From: Streptomyces montanisoli
GTDB taxonomy: Bacteria > Actinomycetota > Actinomycetes > Streptomycetales > Streptomycetaceae
Direction of reading: 5' to 3'
NCBI RefSeq assembly: GCF_017813245.1
Contig: NZ_JAGIQL010000001.1
Span: forward strand, 1-64,000
DNA length: 64,000 nucleotides
Shown here in pieces: positions 26,110-36,100 of the stretch. The stretch's first letter is position 1. Each line of letters begins with the position of its first letter. The position numbers were made by a program, and so were the translations under genes. The notes under the pieces are model-generated. The model ran no database searches, was not told the origin of the DNA, and was given only the letters and a program-made list of their open reading frames with translations.

Positions 26110-27978
26110 TCACTGTCCCTGGACGACGTCCTCGAAGTAGCCGAGTCGAGGGTCGTCGGGGGTACCGACGAGCAGGGCACGGTCGAGCAGGATGTTGTTG
26201 TGCTCGCAGCTCGTCTCCGGCAGCATCACACAGGCGTGGCAGGCCGCCAGGTTGATGCCGCCGGCGCCGGACGCCTCGCTCTCCATGCAGAGCGGGTCCG
26301 AGGAGCACCACTCGGCGCGGCGGACGGCCGAACGCACCGCACGAGCGAGGGTCTCCGGTTCGCCTTGGGCGACGAGACCACCCAGACTGCCCGCCGAGCC
26401 GCTGGTCGCCGTGTAGATGAGTGTCCCGGCCATCTCGTCGGCGGCATAGAGGCGTTCGCGCAGGGCCGCGGCCGGGTAACCCGCGTCCAGACTCCACTCG
26501 TTGATCAGGGCATGGGCCAGCGTGTGCAGCAGCACCATGCGAGGGGTCGCGGGGGAGGGCACGACCCTGCTCGGGTCATCGGCCCGCTGCTCGAGCACCC
26601 GCTGGTGGGCCGTACGCATCCGCTCGACCCGGGCTGTCACCGCCACACTCTTTTCCCATGCGTTCAGTCGGTCCTCGTCCAACCGGAGGAAGACTCCCTC
26701 GCCCCTCACCTCCATGGCCGGGAGCCAGCGCAGGGGACGTTCCGACAGTGGCACCTCGGTTGAGTCGGTCGTCGACTCGGCGTTGACGAGCCGAGTGAAC
26801 GCCTTCAGGGCGCGCACCTCGCGAAGCTTCTTGACCAGCATCGGTCCCGCGACGCCGAGAGGGGCGAGCACGCTCTGGTCGCCCAGCGGTCGCTCACAGA
26901 CGAACTGCTCGTCGCGGGAGTGCTCGCTCTCCTCGTTGCCCGCACGGAGTCGCTCGTACTCCTTGTTGCGCAGGGCTCGGTAGCGGTGGTCGGGGACGGG
27001 GGAGGACTCGCCGTCGGGGTCCTCCTCGCGCTCGGCGTCGAGGAGCGCCATCACTTCGTCCAGCGGTACCGGGCACTCCCCTTTGAACACGCCCCTGAGG
27101 TAGATCGCCACGTGCTCGCGCTCGTCGTACTCGCGGAGCGCGTCCCAGTGCTCGGCGAGTGGATCAGTGCGGCCGTCGCTCCAGGGCGGGATGGAGAGCG
27201 CCGACTTCAGCACCGGCTGCCACACCGCCGACGAACCACGCTGCAATGTACGCAGGGGGAGCCCGCACTCCTGAGCGACAGCGGAGGCGCCGAGCCACGG
27301 GCGGGTGCCTCGGCACGTGAGACCCAGGTCCTTGAGCGCACGCCTGCGGAAGGAGCCCTCCATCGAGACCTCCGGAGCCGTCCCGCAGGTGCAGGAGACG
27401 AGAATGGAGCGGAGCGATGAAGTGTGCCCGGTCGTGCGCATCTTGAGCTTCCCTCCGCATCGTCCCGCAGTGGTGGCATCGCGGTCCGCGGAACGGTGCA
27501 CCCACTGCCAGTACGGAAACTCGCCGATGTGTCCGGCCTCGCAGGCGACGACGAAACGGGAGGGCACCAGGTCGACCTCGCAGGTGCCGCAGACACTTCT
27601 CCCGGCAGGCGGATTGAAGTCGCGGTGCCGTTGCAGGTCGTTGCACTCGGGGCAGGAGTGCATCAGAGGGAATCGTCGGACGCGGAGGCCATCCTTGCTG
27701 GTGTCGTCGGAAGCGGGTGGCAGCCGGAAGTAGTCGACGCCGAGTACCCGGGCCAAGCGCCGTTCGTGGATGCGCGGGGACTCGTCACGGCTCCAGCTCC
27801 GCTCGGCCTCGTCGAGGCCCGAGACGATGAAGGACTCGTGGTCGACGGCGATGAGGGAGCCGACCCCGTACGTGGTGATCGTCTGGGCACGGCGGACCGC
27901 ACCACGTCGCGGCAGGTTGTGAGTGGGGGCGGCTCCGTTCGTGCCGGTCCGGCGACGGCGAGCGGGGGACGGGGTCAT
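26110..27978 (-). CDS. drmB: DrmB-type DUF1998 protein of a DISARM-like system
   Basis: A 622-residue protein with the DUF1998 architecture of DrmB. The N-terminal RRAQTITTYGVGSLIAVD is the family opening. Cysteine pairs CPEC, CGTC and CGTA in the first half resemble zinc ribbons. The C-terminal DUF1998 core has HTLAHALINEWSLDAGYP and a four-cysteine cluster (C-SSDPLC, then CHAC and C before EHNN). In DISARM, DrmB works with the DrmA helicase on phage DNA. It is the last gene of a four-gene operon and its ATG overlaps the drmA stop (ATGA). No drmC follows; the next gene is an unrelated sigma factor 183 bases on. Confidence 0.85.
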   Translation of the reverse strand: MTPSPARRRRTGTNGAAPTHNLPRRGAVRRAQTITTYGVGSLIAVDHESFIVSGLDEAERSWSRDESPRIHERRLARVLGVDYFRLPPASDDTSKDGLRVRRFPLMHSCPECNDLQRHRDFNPPAGRSVCGTCEVDLVPSRFVVACEAGHIGEFPYWQWVHRSADRDATTAGRCGGKLKMRTTGHTSSLRSILVSCTCGTAPEVSMEGSFRRRALKDLGLTCRGTRPWLGASAVAQECGLPLRTLQRGSSAVWQPVLKSALSIPPWSDGRTDPLAEHWDALREYDEREHVAIYLRGVFKGECPVPLDEVMALLDAEREEDPDGESSPVPDHRYRALRNKEYERLRAGNEESEHSRDEQFVCERPLGDQSVLAPLGVAGPMLVKKLREVRALKAFTRLVNAESTTDSTEVPLSERPLRWLPAMEVRGEGVFLRLDEDRLNAWEKSVAVTARVERMRTAHQRVLEQRADDPSRVVPSPATPRMVLLHTLAHALINEWSLDAGYPAAALRERLYAADEMAGTLIYTATSGSAGSLGGLVAQGEPETLARAVRSAVRRAEWCSSDPLCMESEASGAGGINLAACHACVMLPETSCEHNNILLDRALLVGTPDDPRLGYFEDVVQGQ

Positions 27979-30900
27979 CGGGTTCCCTCCATGAACAGGG
28001 CGGTCTCGGCGTCGACGTCGCGCAGGCTCCACAATGTGGCCCATGCCTCGGCGTCCTGGGACTCGTCGTCGTACGCCTTCAGAAGCGAAGGGGTACGACT
28101 GCCCCGCTGAGGCTCGAACAGCAGACCGTTGTGGATGTCGGCCTCGGCACACCACCACTCGACGAACTCGTCGAAGGCCCGGGACACGTCGTCGGTCTCC
28201 TCCGAGGCGACAGCCTTGACGCGCTTCAGGAGGATCGATTTGATGCGCCCCCGGATCACGTCTTCGTAGGACTCGACCCGGCCGGCGCCCTCGTTGGGGC
28301 GGGCGGCGGGGATCATGATGCGGGCGAGGGCGACGATCACCGCGTGCAGGCCCCGGTCGCGGGCCCGTGCGGAGAACGGGGTGACGGACGTGGACTCGAC
28401 CTCGCGGTACAGGGCCGAGTGGAAATGCTGAAAACTCTCGTAGTGGGAACGATCGCGGGAACGTGTCGAGTTCAGCATGACCGCGACCAGGCCGGGGTGC
28501 GCACGGCCGACCCGGCTGGTGGCCTGGATGTACTCGGCCGTCGTCTGCGGTTGGCCCATCACGGCCATGAGGCCGAGGCGGTCCACGTCCACGCCGACCG
28601 CGATCATGTTTGTGGCCAGGAGAACGTCCACGGTGTCGTCATCGGGCAACCGCTTCTCGATGCTCTTGAGGCGGGTGGGGATCTCGCTGGCGTCGATACG
28701 GCTCGTCAGCTCGGAGTAGTTGGTGACCGACCGGGCAGCCACTCCCTCGCGCTCGGCCAGCAGCTCCAGGTAGGCCACCACGTCGTCATGGACCTGGAGT
28801 TCGGCCGCCGAAAGCACCCGGAGGCTGTTGAAGTAGCCCACGAGACTCCAGTACGCGTCGCGGACCTCGTCCTCGGTCTTCGCCTGCTCGGCCCGGTGCA
28901 GCAAGGTGGCATACGTGCGGATCAGGAGGGTGGACTGGCTGGTGCCGGGGGCCAGAAGGCCGACGTAGCGGCGGCTCGCCTTCTCCTCGCGCGGTGTCTC
29001 CACCGCGAACCACGAGTCGCGGGCATCCAGTCCGGCGGGAGGGAACTGCCGAACATCGCGGGCGAAGAGGTGGCGTCCTTGATCGGCGGCGCGACGGATG
29101 GTTGCCGTGGAGGCGATCACCTTGGGCCGATCGGCGAGTGCGTCGACGGCGGTCTCGTAGAGGCCGGTGAGGGTGCCCAACGGACCGGAGATCAAGTGGA
29201 GCTCGTCCTGGACGATCAATTCCGGGGGAGGGTTGCCCCCGTCCGGGTCGTCGTCGCGGTTGAAGAGGGCAGAGGTCGCGGGACGCCAGGGCATCGACGC
29301 GAACTTGTCGACGGTGGCGATCACCAGGGTCGGCCGCGCGTCGTACACCGCCTCGTCGACCAGGTGGACGGGCAGGCCATCGGCGAAGTTGCAGCCGGCG
29401 CCCGGGCAGCGGACACGCATCCGCTTGGCGTCCGCGTCGACCTCGTAGTTCCGTGCGTCGAGACGGGTCCCGCACCAGGGACAGGCGTGCAACTGGACGG
29501 GATTCTCGGTGGCCAGGCTCTTGTCGAGACTCCTCCGGAGCTCGTCGAGCTTCAGGCCTGCCACGGCCAGCGTGTTGGGGGTGGCCGATCGTCCCACCCA
29601 CATGCCGACGGAGAACTCCTCACGGCCCAATTCGGGTGTATGACGCCGCATGTGCTCCATGACACAGAGGAGGATCGCCGCGCGCTCGAACTGCTGGAGG
29701 GTGAGCAGCCGCAGTGTGTACCGCATGAGAACGGTGACACCGCCGCCGTCCGCACCCTTGCGGATACGGCGCAGGAAGGACGTGAGGGCGATCAGACCGA
29801 GGTAGGCCTCCGTCTTGCCACCACCGGTCGGGAACCACAGTAGGTCGGAGAGTTGCCGGTCTCGATGTTCGGGGTCGTCGATGCCGGCGAGGCACAGGAC
29901 CACGAAGGCGATCTGGAACGGTCGCCAGCGACCGGTGGCCGGGTCGGGGGCGCCGACGCGTCCGCCCTTCACCCAGGCACTGCGGGCGCGTTGGTCGGCC
30001 ATGGCCCGATTGGCGAGTCGGAATGCTTTCATCAGATCGGCCTTGGCCCGTAGTAGCTCGATACCCTCACGCATGCGGTCGACCGCCTCGCGGCAGGCCG
30101 TCACCTGCTCCCGCGCGGGCTTCTCATGCGGGCCGCCGCCCAGAGCGTCGGCCTCGGCCGTCTTGCGGTCGATCCAGTGCTCGTACCCCGTCGCAAGCCC
30201 TTCCAGAGCCGCCAGGACCTCCGTGTCCGACCGCTCGGCCAGCCCCAGCATGGACAGCGCCGAGCTGTCGATCTCGGGGTTGGAGTCGGTGAGCAGTACC
30301 TCCACGGAGGGCACGAACTGGGTCCGCACCTCAGGGACGGCGGGCGTTTCGACCTCGGTCATACCGATCGGCTGCGGAGTCCAGTCCCACTCGGCGGCGC
30401 AGCCGTGGCCGACCGCGAAAGTCGGGGCGTGGCGGTTCAGCAACCGACTCGTGGCGATCTCCGGGTCGTGTTCGGCGGCCGGGGCGGGACGCTCGACGAA
30501 CGCGGCGGTGCCGTCGGCGGCCCGGACCGACAGGCCGCACTGGAACAGGGCGAAGGCGTCCTGGAGGTCCCGCTCCCCGACCTTCTGGGTGTTGATCAAC
30601 GTGACCGTGATCGTGACCGTGCCGTTGGCCCGGTCCGGGCGCCGCACGTTGACGTGCAGCGCGGCTTCCGGGGCCAGCGTGATCCTCGTCCGGGGATTCG
30701 GACGGGTCACGTCGATGGTCTGATCCGCGAGATCGATTTCCTTGCGCCGCCACTGTTCCCGCTGGTCGGCGGTGGTACGAGCCTCGGCACGGCGGGCAGG
30801 AACCCGCTTGCCGGCGGCGTCTGTGGGCTCGTAGAGGGCCGCACGGGCCGAGACCACGATGGAACCGCTTACGGCCGGGCGGACTGCGAAGGTGAGACCC

Positions 30901-31232
30901 ATCGAGGAGGGACGCCTGTCCCCCGAGGCCCCGACCTCCTGCGCGGTGCCGGACTCCTCGGAGTCCTCCCGGGCGAGCACAGGGGGGGCATCCAAGCCTT
31001 GCTGTCCGTCGGCGTCGTCGTTCTGCTGCTCCTTCGTGTTCCTGTCCGCGGCACGCGGATACAGCACGCCGGTCAGATAGCGGTCGATCGGTGCATCCTG
31101 GGTGAGGATCTCGTCGCGGTCGTCCGACGCGGAGTCCTCGGCAGGGCCCAGGAGCTCACGGCGGAGCCCCGCAAGAAGCTCCTCGTCCCGGACCCGGTAG
31201 TGCTCGGAGTGCCGGCCTGCCACCTGTGTCAT
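27975..31232 (-). CDS. drmA: DrmA-type SF2 helicase of a DISARM-like system
   Basis: A 1085-residue helicase matching DrmA. Walker A is FPTGGGKT (467-474), preceded by the family block SDLLW. Motif II is VQDELHLISGPLG, with DELH at about 676-679, and motif III is STAT. Motif VI, QATSRVGRAHPG, lies near residue 870. A zinc ribbon (CPWC, CPGAGC, about 584-614) is inserted between helicase motifs I and II, as in DrmA. The N-terminal 450 residues are a beta-rich region of unknown role. ATG 31232 overlaps the UvrD-like gene stop (ATGA). DrmA is the motor of DISARM, which blocks incoming unmodified phage DNA. Partner genes here differ from the classes 1 and 2 that I know. Confidence 0.88.
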   Translation of the reverse strand: MTQVAGRHSEHYRVRDEELLAGLRRELLGPAEDSASDDRDEILTQDAPIDRYLTGVLYPRAADRNTKEQQNDDADGQQGLDAPPVLAREDSEESGTAQEVGASGDRRPSSMGLTFAVRPAVSGSIVVSARAALYEPTDAAGKRVPARRAEARTTADQREQWRRKEIDLADQTIDVTRPNPRTRITLAPEAALHVNVRRPDRANGTVTITVTLINTQKVGERDLQDAFALFQCGLSVRAADGTAAFVERPAPAAEHDPEIATSRLLNRHAPTFAVGHGCAAEWDWTPQPIGMTEVETPAVPEVRTQFVPSVEVLLTDSNPEIDSSALSMLGLAERSDTEVLAALEGLATGYEHWIDRKTAEADALGGGPHEKPAREQVTACREAVDRMREGIELLRAKADLMKAFRLANRAMADQRARSAWVKGGRVGAPDPATGRWRPFQIAFVVLCLAGIDDPEHRDRQLSDLLWFPTGGGKTEAYLGLIALTSFLRRIRKGADGGGVTVLMRYTLRLLTLQQFERAAILLCVMEHMRRHTPELGREEFSVGMWVGRSATPNTLAVAGLKLDELRRSLDKSLATENPVQLHACPWCGTRLDARNYEVDADAKRMRVRCPGAGCNFADGLPVHLVDEAVYDARPTLVIATVDKFASMPWRPATSALFNRDDDPDGGNPPPELIVQDELHLISGPLGTLTGLYETAVDALADRPKVIASTATIRRAADQGRHLFARDVRQFPPAGLDARDSWFAVETPREEKASRRYVGLLAPGTSQSTLLIRTYATLLHRAEQAKTEDEVRDAYWSLVGYFNSLRVLSAAELQVHDDVVAYLELLAEREGVAARSVTNYSELTSRIDASEIPTRLKSIEKRLPDDDTVDVLLATNMIAVGVDVDRLGLMAVMGQPQTTAEYIQATSRVGRAHPGLVAVMLNSTRSRDRSHYESFQHFHSALYREVESTSVTPFSARARDRGLHAVIVALARIMIPAARPNEGAGRVESYEDVIRGRIKSILLKRVKAVASEETDDVSRAFDEFVEWWCAEADIHNGLLFEPQRGSRTPSLLKAYDDESQDAEAWATLWSLRDVDAETALFMEGTR

Positions 31233-33133
31233 GCGCGCTGCTCCTCGTTGTTCGCGGCTCTCCGGTAACGGCCGATGCCGGTGATCCGCGGGACGATCCA
31301 CACGCCTCGCTCCCCGAGACCGGCGTTGGCACCGGCAGCGGTGCTGCCGGTCACGGTCTCCAGGGTGTCGATCCGCAGGCCGTGGATCTCGTCGGGCCAC
31401 CAAGGCTCCCAGGAGCGGTTCACCTTCTGCACCTGGAACAGCTCCTCGCGAAACCTCTGCGAGGCCTCGCCGATCTCACGTCCTTCGTGCACCAGGGCGT
31501 ACGGCGGGCTCTCCGCCTCCCCCATGGGCAGACCGTGACGCCTGCGCAAAAACACCTCCTGACCGGGACGGACCTGGTCCAACAGGTACGCCTGAGTGGC
31601 GACGGCGTCCGTCTCCCGGCCGGGCGGATCGTCCCGACTCACGTCACCCGACTCGGCGACGATCCCGTACCTGTCGTACGACCGCCACGACCCGAGGTAG
31701 CGACGGCCACGGTGCCGGCCTCCGGCCCTTCTGAACAGCGGCAGTTCGGGAGGGGACGCGTGGTACAGGTCCTGACGGGCCCGCGTCATCGCCACGTACA
31801 GGGCGCGCGCCTCGCCCGGAAGGTCCAGTTCATCACGATATCGCTTGCGGAGTTCGGCGAGGGCAGGTGGCGTCAGGACGATCGCCCGGTCGAACTCCAG
31901 GCCCTTGGCCCGGTGCACCGTCGAGACGACGACGTCGGACGTCTCCGGGTCGGCCGCCTCGTCGGGGAATCCGCCCCGGCCGACCACCCGGCGCAACCGA
32001 TCCAGGTCCAGCACGCCGCGTCCCGCTCCGCGCGCGGCCCGATGCAGCACTGCCCACAGAGCCGTGGCGTCGGGCTCGTACGGGAGCGGGATGCCCGCGA
32101 GGAGCGCACGGAACCGTTCCTCGGCGAGGGCGTTCGCCTCCGTGCGGCGCAGCAGCTCGGCGACCCAGTACGGCACCGGACGCTGTTCCAACGGGCGGCG
32201 CAGCCGGTGGTCGATGCCGTGCGCGTGCAGCAGGTCGGAGACAACGAGGGCCTGCTGGTTGTCACGGGTGAGGATGGCGCATGTGTCGGAGAGGCCCCGC
32301 AGACCGTCGAGGGTGAACTCGTCCTCCAGGCCCCCCATCGCGTTCGCCGGATCCAGGAGGAGATCGCGCAGTTCGGCGTAAAGCGTTCCGGCCTCGTCCG
32401 GATCGCCCAGCTCTTGGAGGCGTGGGCCGAGCGGCAGGGCGACCCGGGCCTCGACGGTGGCGGCCCGGAAGTTCTGGGTGAGGTGCAGCTCCACCAGGTC
32501 GTCGGGGTATGAGCATCGCAGCCAGTCCAGGAAGCGGCCGGTCTCGTCAGCACGTTCACTCAGGTCATCGATCTGGAAGCCGTACACGGACTGGGCGGCG
32601 TCCCCGACGAGGGTGAAGCCGCAGCTGTCCTGGTAACGATCGAGAAGCGTCTCCACGAGCTCGCGGCGTCCACCCAGGAGATCCTGCACCTCGTCGATCA
32701 CGACATGGGCCGGCGGGACCGCGTCGCCGATCTCCAGTGCGCCCTGCTCGATGGCGCGGGCCGCGCCGGCGATCCGCTCGTCGAAGCCGACCGTTCCCCA
32801 CTCGTCGTCCGGACGAGCCTGGCGGAGCACCTCGTAGGCCCATGCGTCGAACGTACGGGCGCGCACCCGATGGGCTCGTTCTCCGTGCCGGGAGATGCGC
32901 TCGCGCAACTCCCGGGCGGCGGCCCGGGAGAAGGTCAGCACGAGGATCTCCGCGGCCTCCAGTGCCTGCTCTGGGTCCTCGTGACCGCAGAGCGCGTCGA
33001 GTCGACGCACCAGAGTGTGGGTCTTTCCGGCACCGGCGCCAGCGGTGACCAGTACACGAGCGTCCCAGGGTTGCTCGACCACGGCCAGTTGCTCTTCGGT
33101 GAGCGGGGGACTGTCCTGGTAGGCGTCGGTCAC
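31229..33133 (-). CDS. UvrD/Rep-type SF1 helicase of the defence operon
   Basis: A 634-residue superfamily 1A helicase. Motif I is TAGAGAGKTHT (30-40), motif Ia LTFSRAAARELRERI, motif II VIDEVQDLL (DEVQ 147-150), motif III LVGDAAQSVYGF, motif IV region LTQNFRA, motif V VVSTVHRAKGLEF and motif VI LYVAMTRAR. It is shorter than housekeeping UvrD or PcrA (about 720-780). After motif VI about 160 residues have no recognisable domain; these may bind a partner or DNA. GTG 33133 overlaps the upstream gene's stop and its own stop overlaps drmA, so it is an integral operon member. UvrD-like helicases are not part of classical DISARM. Confidence 0.85.
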   Translation of the reverse strand: MTDAYQDSPPLTEEQLAVVEQPWDARVLVTAGAGAGKTHTLVRRLDALCGHEDPEQALEAAEILVLTFSRAAARELRERISRHGERAHRVRARTFDAWAYEVLRQARPDDEWGTVGFDERIAGAARAIEQGALEIGDAVPPAHVVIDEVQDLLGGRRELVETLLDRYQDSCGFTLVGDAAQSVYGFQIDDLSERADETGRFLDWLRCSYPDDLVELHLTQNFRAATVEARVALPLGPRLQELGDPDEAGTLYAELRDLLLDPANAMGGLEDEFTLDGLRGLSDTCAILTRDNQQALVVSDLLHAHGIDHRLRRPLEQRPVPYWVAELLRRTEANALAEERFRALLAGIPLPYEPDATALWAVLHRAARGAGRGVLDLDRLRRVVGRGGFPDEAADPETSDVVVSTVHRAKGLEFDRAIVLTPPALAELRKRYRDELDLPGEARALYVAMTRARQDLYHASPPELPLFRRAGGRHRGRRYLGSWRSYDRYGIVAESGDVSRDDPPGRETDAVATQAYLLDQVRPGQEVFLRRRHGLPMGEAESPPYALVHEGREIGEASQRFREELFQVQKVNRSWEPWWPDEIHGLRIDTLETVTGSTAAGANAGLGERGVWIVPRITGIGRYRRAANNEEQRA

Positions 33134-36100
33134 TTCCGGCTCCAGAGGTGCTCGAACTGGTTGAAGGCGAGTTGCGTGTCGAAGTTGGCGATGTTGTCGC
33201 TCACGTTGAGGATCAGGCAGCTCTTCTTGCCACCGTTCAGTGGCCCGCGCAGTCCGCGACCGATCATCTGCTGGTACACGTTGGTGCTGTAGACCGGTCG
33301 TGCCACGACCACGGCACGCGTGGCAGGAGCGTCGAAACCCTGAGTGAGGACACCGTAGTTGGTGAGGACTCGAATGCGGCCGCCTCGGAAGTTCTCGATG
33401 CGGTTTCGACGGTCTTGTGCGCTGGTCGTGGAGTCCACGGCGGCGGACGTGACACCTTGGTCGTTGAGCATGGCCGCCAGGTATTTGGCGTGGTCGACAG
33501 AGGTGGCGAAGAGCAGCGTCGGCCAGTCGTCCGGCAGCTCGGTGATCGAGTCGACGATGCGTCGGCTGCGTGCATGGTCGTCGGCGAGCCGTTGCTCGGC
33601 CGATCGGGAGAGCACGGCCATGCGATCGGCGTGTGTCTTCTCGTCCCGTGTGAGTTCGATACGGCCGCCCTCAAGGGTGCGGTGCTCGACCTGGGCGAGC
33701 ATCCCCCAGTGCTGGAGGTCGCGATACGGGTCGCCCGACGGGAAGACTCCTTCGTCGAGTCGCCGATTGCCGAAGCGGCTGACCAGGCGGCGCGTCTCCT
33801 CCTCGTTGGTGTTCCGGAACGGGGTGGCGGTCAGGCCGAGAAGGTGCCGTCCGGTCTCGTACTGGGTGAGCCCCAACCGGCCGAGGATGGCCGTGTACCG
33901 CTTGGAGATGGCGGTGTGCGCCTCGTCCACGATCACCAGAGCGGCCTGACGCAGCCAGGCGTACTGGTCGGTGCCCAGGCACCGCTCCAACTTGGCGTCG
34001 GTGGCGACCACCAGGTGCGGGTGGTCGACGACGTTCCCGACCTCGTTGGTGCTCACGAGTCGGCTGATCGTCAGCGGCCGTTCGGCGCCGACCTTGCTCC
34101 AGACGAACTTCCAGCTCTGGAAGGCCTGCTCGCACAACTCCTCGGTCTGCGCGATCCACAGCAGCGGGCCCTTGAGGTCACCGACCCGTTTCACCCAGCG
34201 GATCACGGCCTCGGCGGTGACCCGGGTTTTGCCGGCGCCGGTCGGCAGCGACAACATGCCGCGTTGGGGCGCCAGTCGGTCGAGCATGGTGGAGATGTTC
34301 CGAACCAGGTCCTCCTGGTACTCGTGCAGGTGCGGGAAGTCCCGAGGGCCTTCGACGGTCTCGAACGGAGGCGGAGACGGAGTCCTCGAACCGGCGAACG
34401 CGACAGGCAGCCTCAGTTCCGAGACGAATGCGATGGCCGCTGATGAGCCTCCGTATGCGACCGGGGCGTTGGGGAAGCGTGCCTGGATGTCCCGGACATG
34501 CTGCTGGAGCACTCCGTCACCGTGCGCGTTGAACGCCATCTGTGCGATCCGGCGCCCGGACGGCTCAGCCCCATCGGTCGCCTGCAACTCGGCCTCCATC
34601 AATCCTTCGGGGAGGCCGGCCCTGAGCGCGTCGGCACCGATCAGCAGCTCGATCTTGGCCACCACGTCGTCGGCCTCACGCACTGCCTGCTGCGCCGCCT
34701 TCAGCGCACTGTCCCGAGCCATGCGGTCCTGGTGCTCAAGCACAGCGCGGCAGCCGGCAGCACCGAGGCCCAGGCCGAGTTCGCGGTCGATCAGTCGCAG
34801 CATCGGCTCGGGATCCTGGGGAACGCGGACCTTGACGGTGCTGTCCTGGCGCACGGCGTCCAAGGGGGAGGCGTGCGTGCCGTTGGGCGTACGGGTGACC
34901 TCCTCCAGCTCACTGCACCGTTGCACCAGGCTGTTGCGGTTTCCGCTGTTCAGACGCTGCCGCAGGGCGGGGAACAGCTCGACCAGCGGTACCGGTCCCC
35001 CTTCCGGGACCTCGCGGGTCTCCCGGCTGATCACGTCGGCGTAGCGGAGCATGCCCCACTTCTCGATCATCAGCTCGGCGTCTTCGGCGGTCGGAACGAG
35101 CAACGCCGGAAGTTGCTCGGCACGCAGCGCGCGGTACTGAGCGGATCCCACGGCGATCGTGATCTCGTCGTCGGACCGGGTGCCCCAGTCGTCGCCGATC
35201 CTGCAACGAGTCAGGGAGTCCTCGGGGAAGTCGGCACCGAACCGGGTCAGCATCACGTAGGTCGCGCCCACGAAGGAGTCGTCCTCGCTACGGGTCACCT
35301 CGTCGAGGAGCGCGTCCCAACGGTCGGCGGGGACTTCGTCGACGGTGGTCGGAAGCCGCAGCCTGCGAGCCTTTTCGGGAGAGATGTCGGCGACCGGCAG
35401 CACATCCCGGTAGCCGGCGAGCTGAGGGCCGACGGCCTCATTGAGCGGCTTGATCCCTTGGGAGGTGGCGATCGTGCCGAACTTCCTCAGCATCCAACGG
35501 ATCGGCGAGGGCACCGCCTGCCGAGTCTCGCTCCGTGCGCCGATCTGGCGCGTCCAGTTGTCCACCAAGGCGTCGTCGGGCAGTACCTTCAGGAAGGCGG
35601 CGCGGGATTCCTCGGAGAGGGCGCGGAACAGGTGGAGCGGGCCGCCGATGGCGGCGCCCTCGACCTTCATGCGGTTCAGCGTGGGACGCGGGGCGCTGCT
35701 GTCCAGGCGGCGCAGGTAGGCGGTGTGGAGGGCTTCGCGGTACTCCTCGAACCACGCCTCGCCCTCCTGTGGTCGGACACCGCCGGTCGGTCGTTCCCGC
35801 AGACCGATCTGGGAGAAGAAGGGGGTGTCGTCGGAGTGGAACGTCATGTCGACAGCGATGCTCGGGTCCCGCTTCGCGTCGACCACGATGCCCGGCAGCA
35901 TGCAGTCCTCGACCGGCCGGAACCGACCGTCGGCGGTCCGCACCCGGAGTGTCGAACGTGCGGCGGGCACCCGCTCAAGGACCTTGTGCGCCAGGCGACG
36001 GATCCCCGCCTGGCGGAACAGCTCCCAGAACCGCTCCCAGTCAGACTGGCTGTAGTGGTCGAAGCCCTGATCGAGGACGCTGTCGAACCGTCCCTCGACA

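Noticed and set aside
26110-33133. A canonical class 1 or class 2 DISARM operon
   Set aside because: drmA and drmB are present, but no recognisable drmC, drmD or drmE. The helicase and ATPase partners differ, so it is called DISARM-like only.
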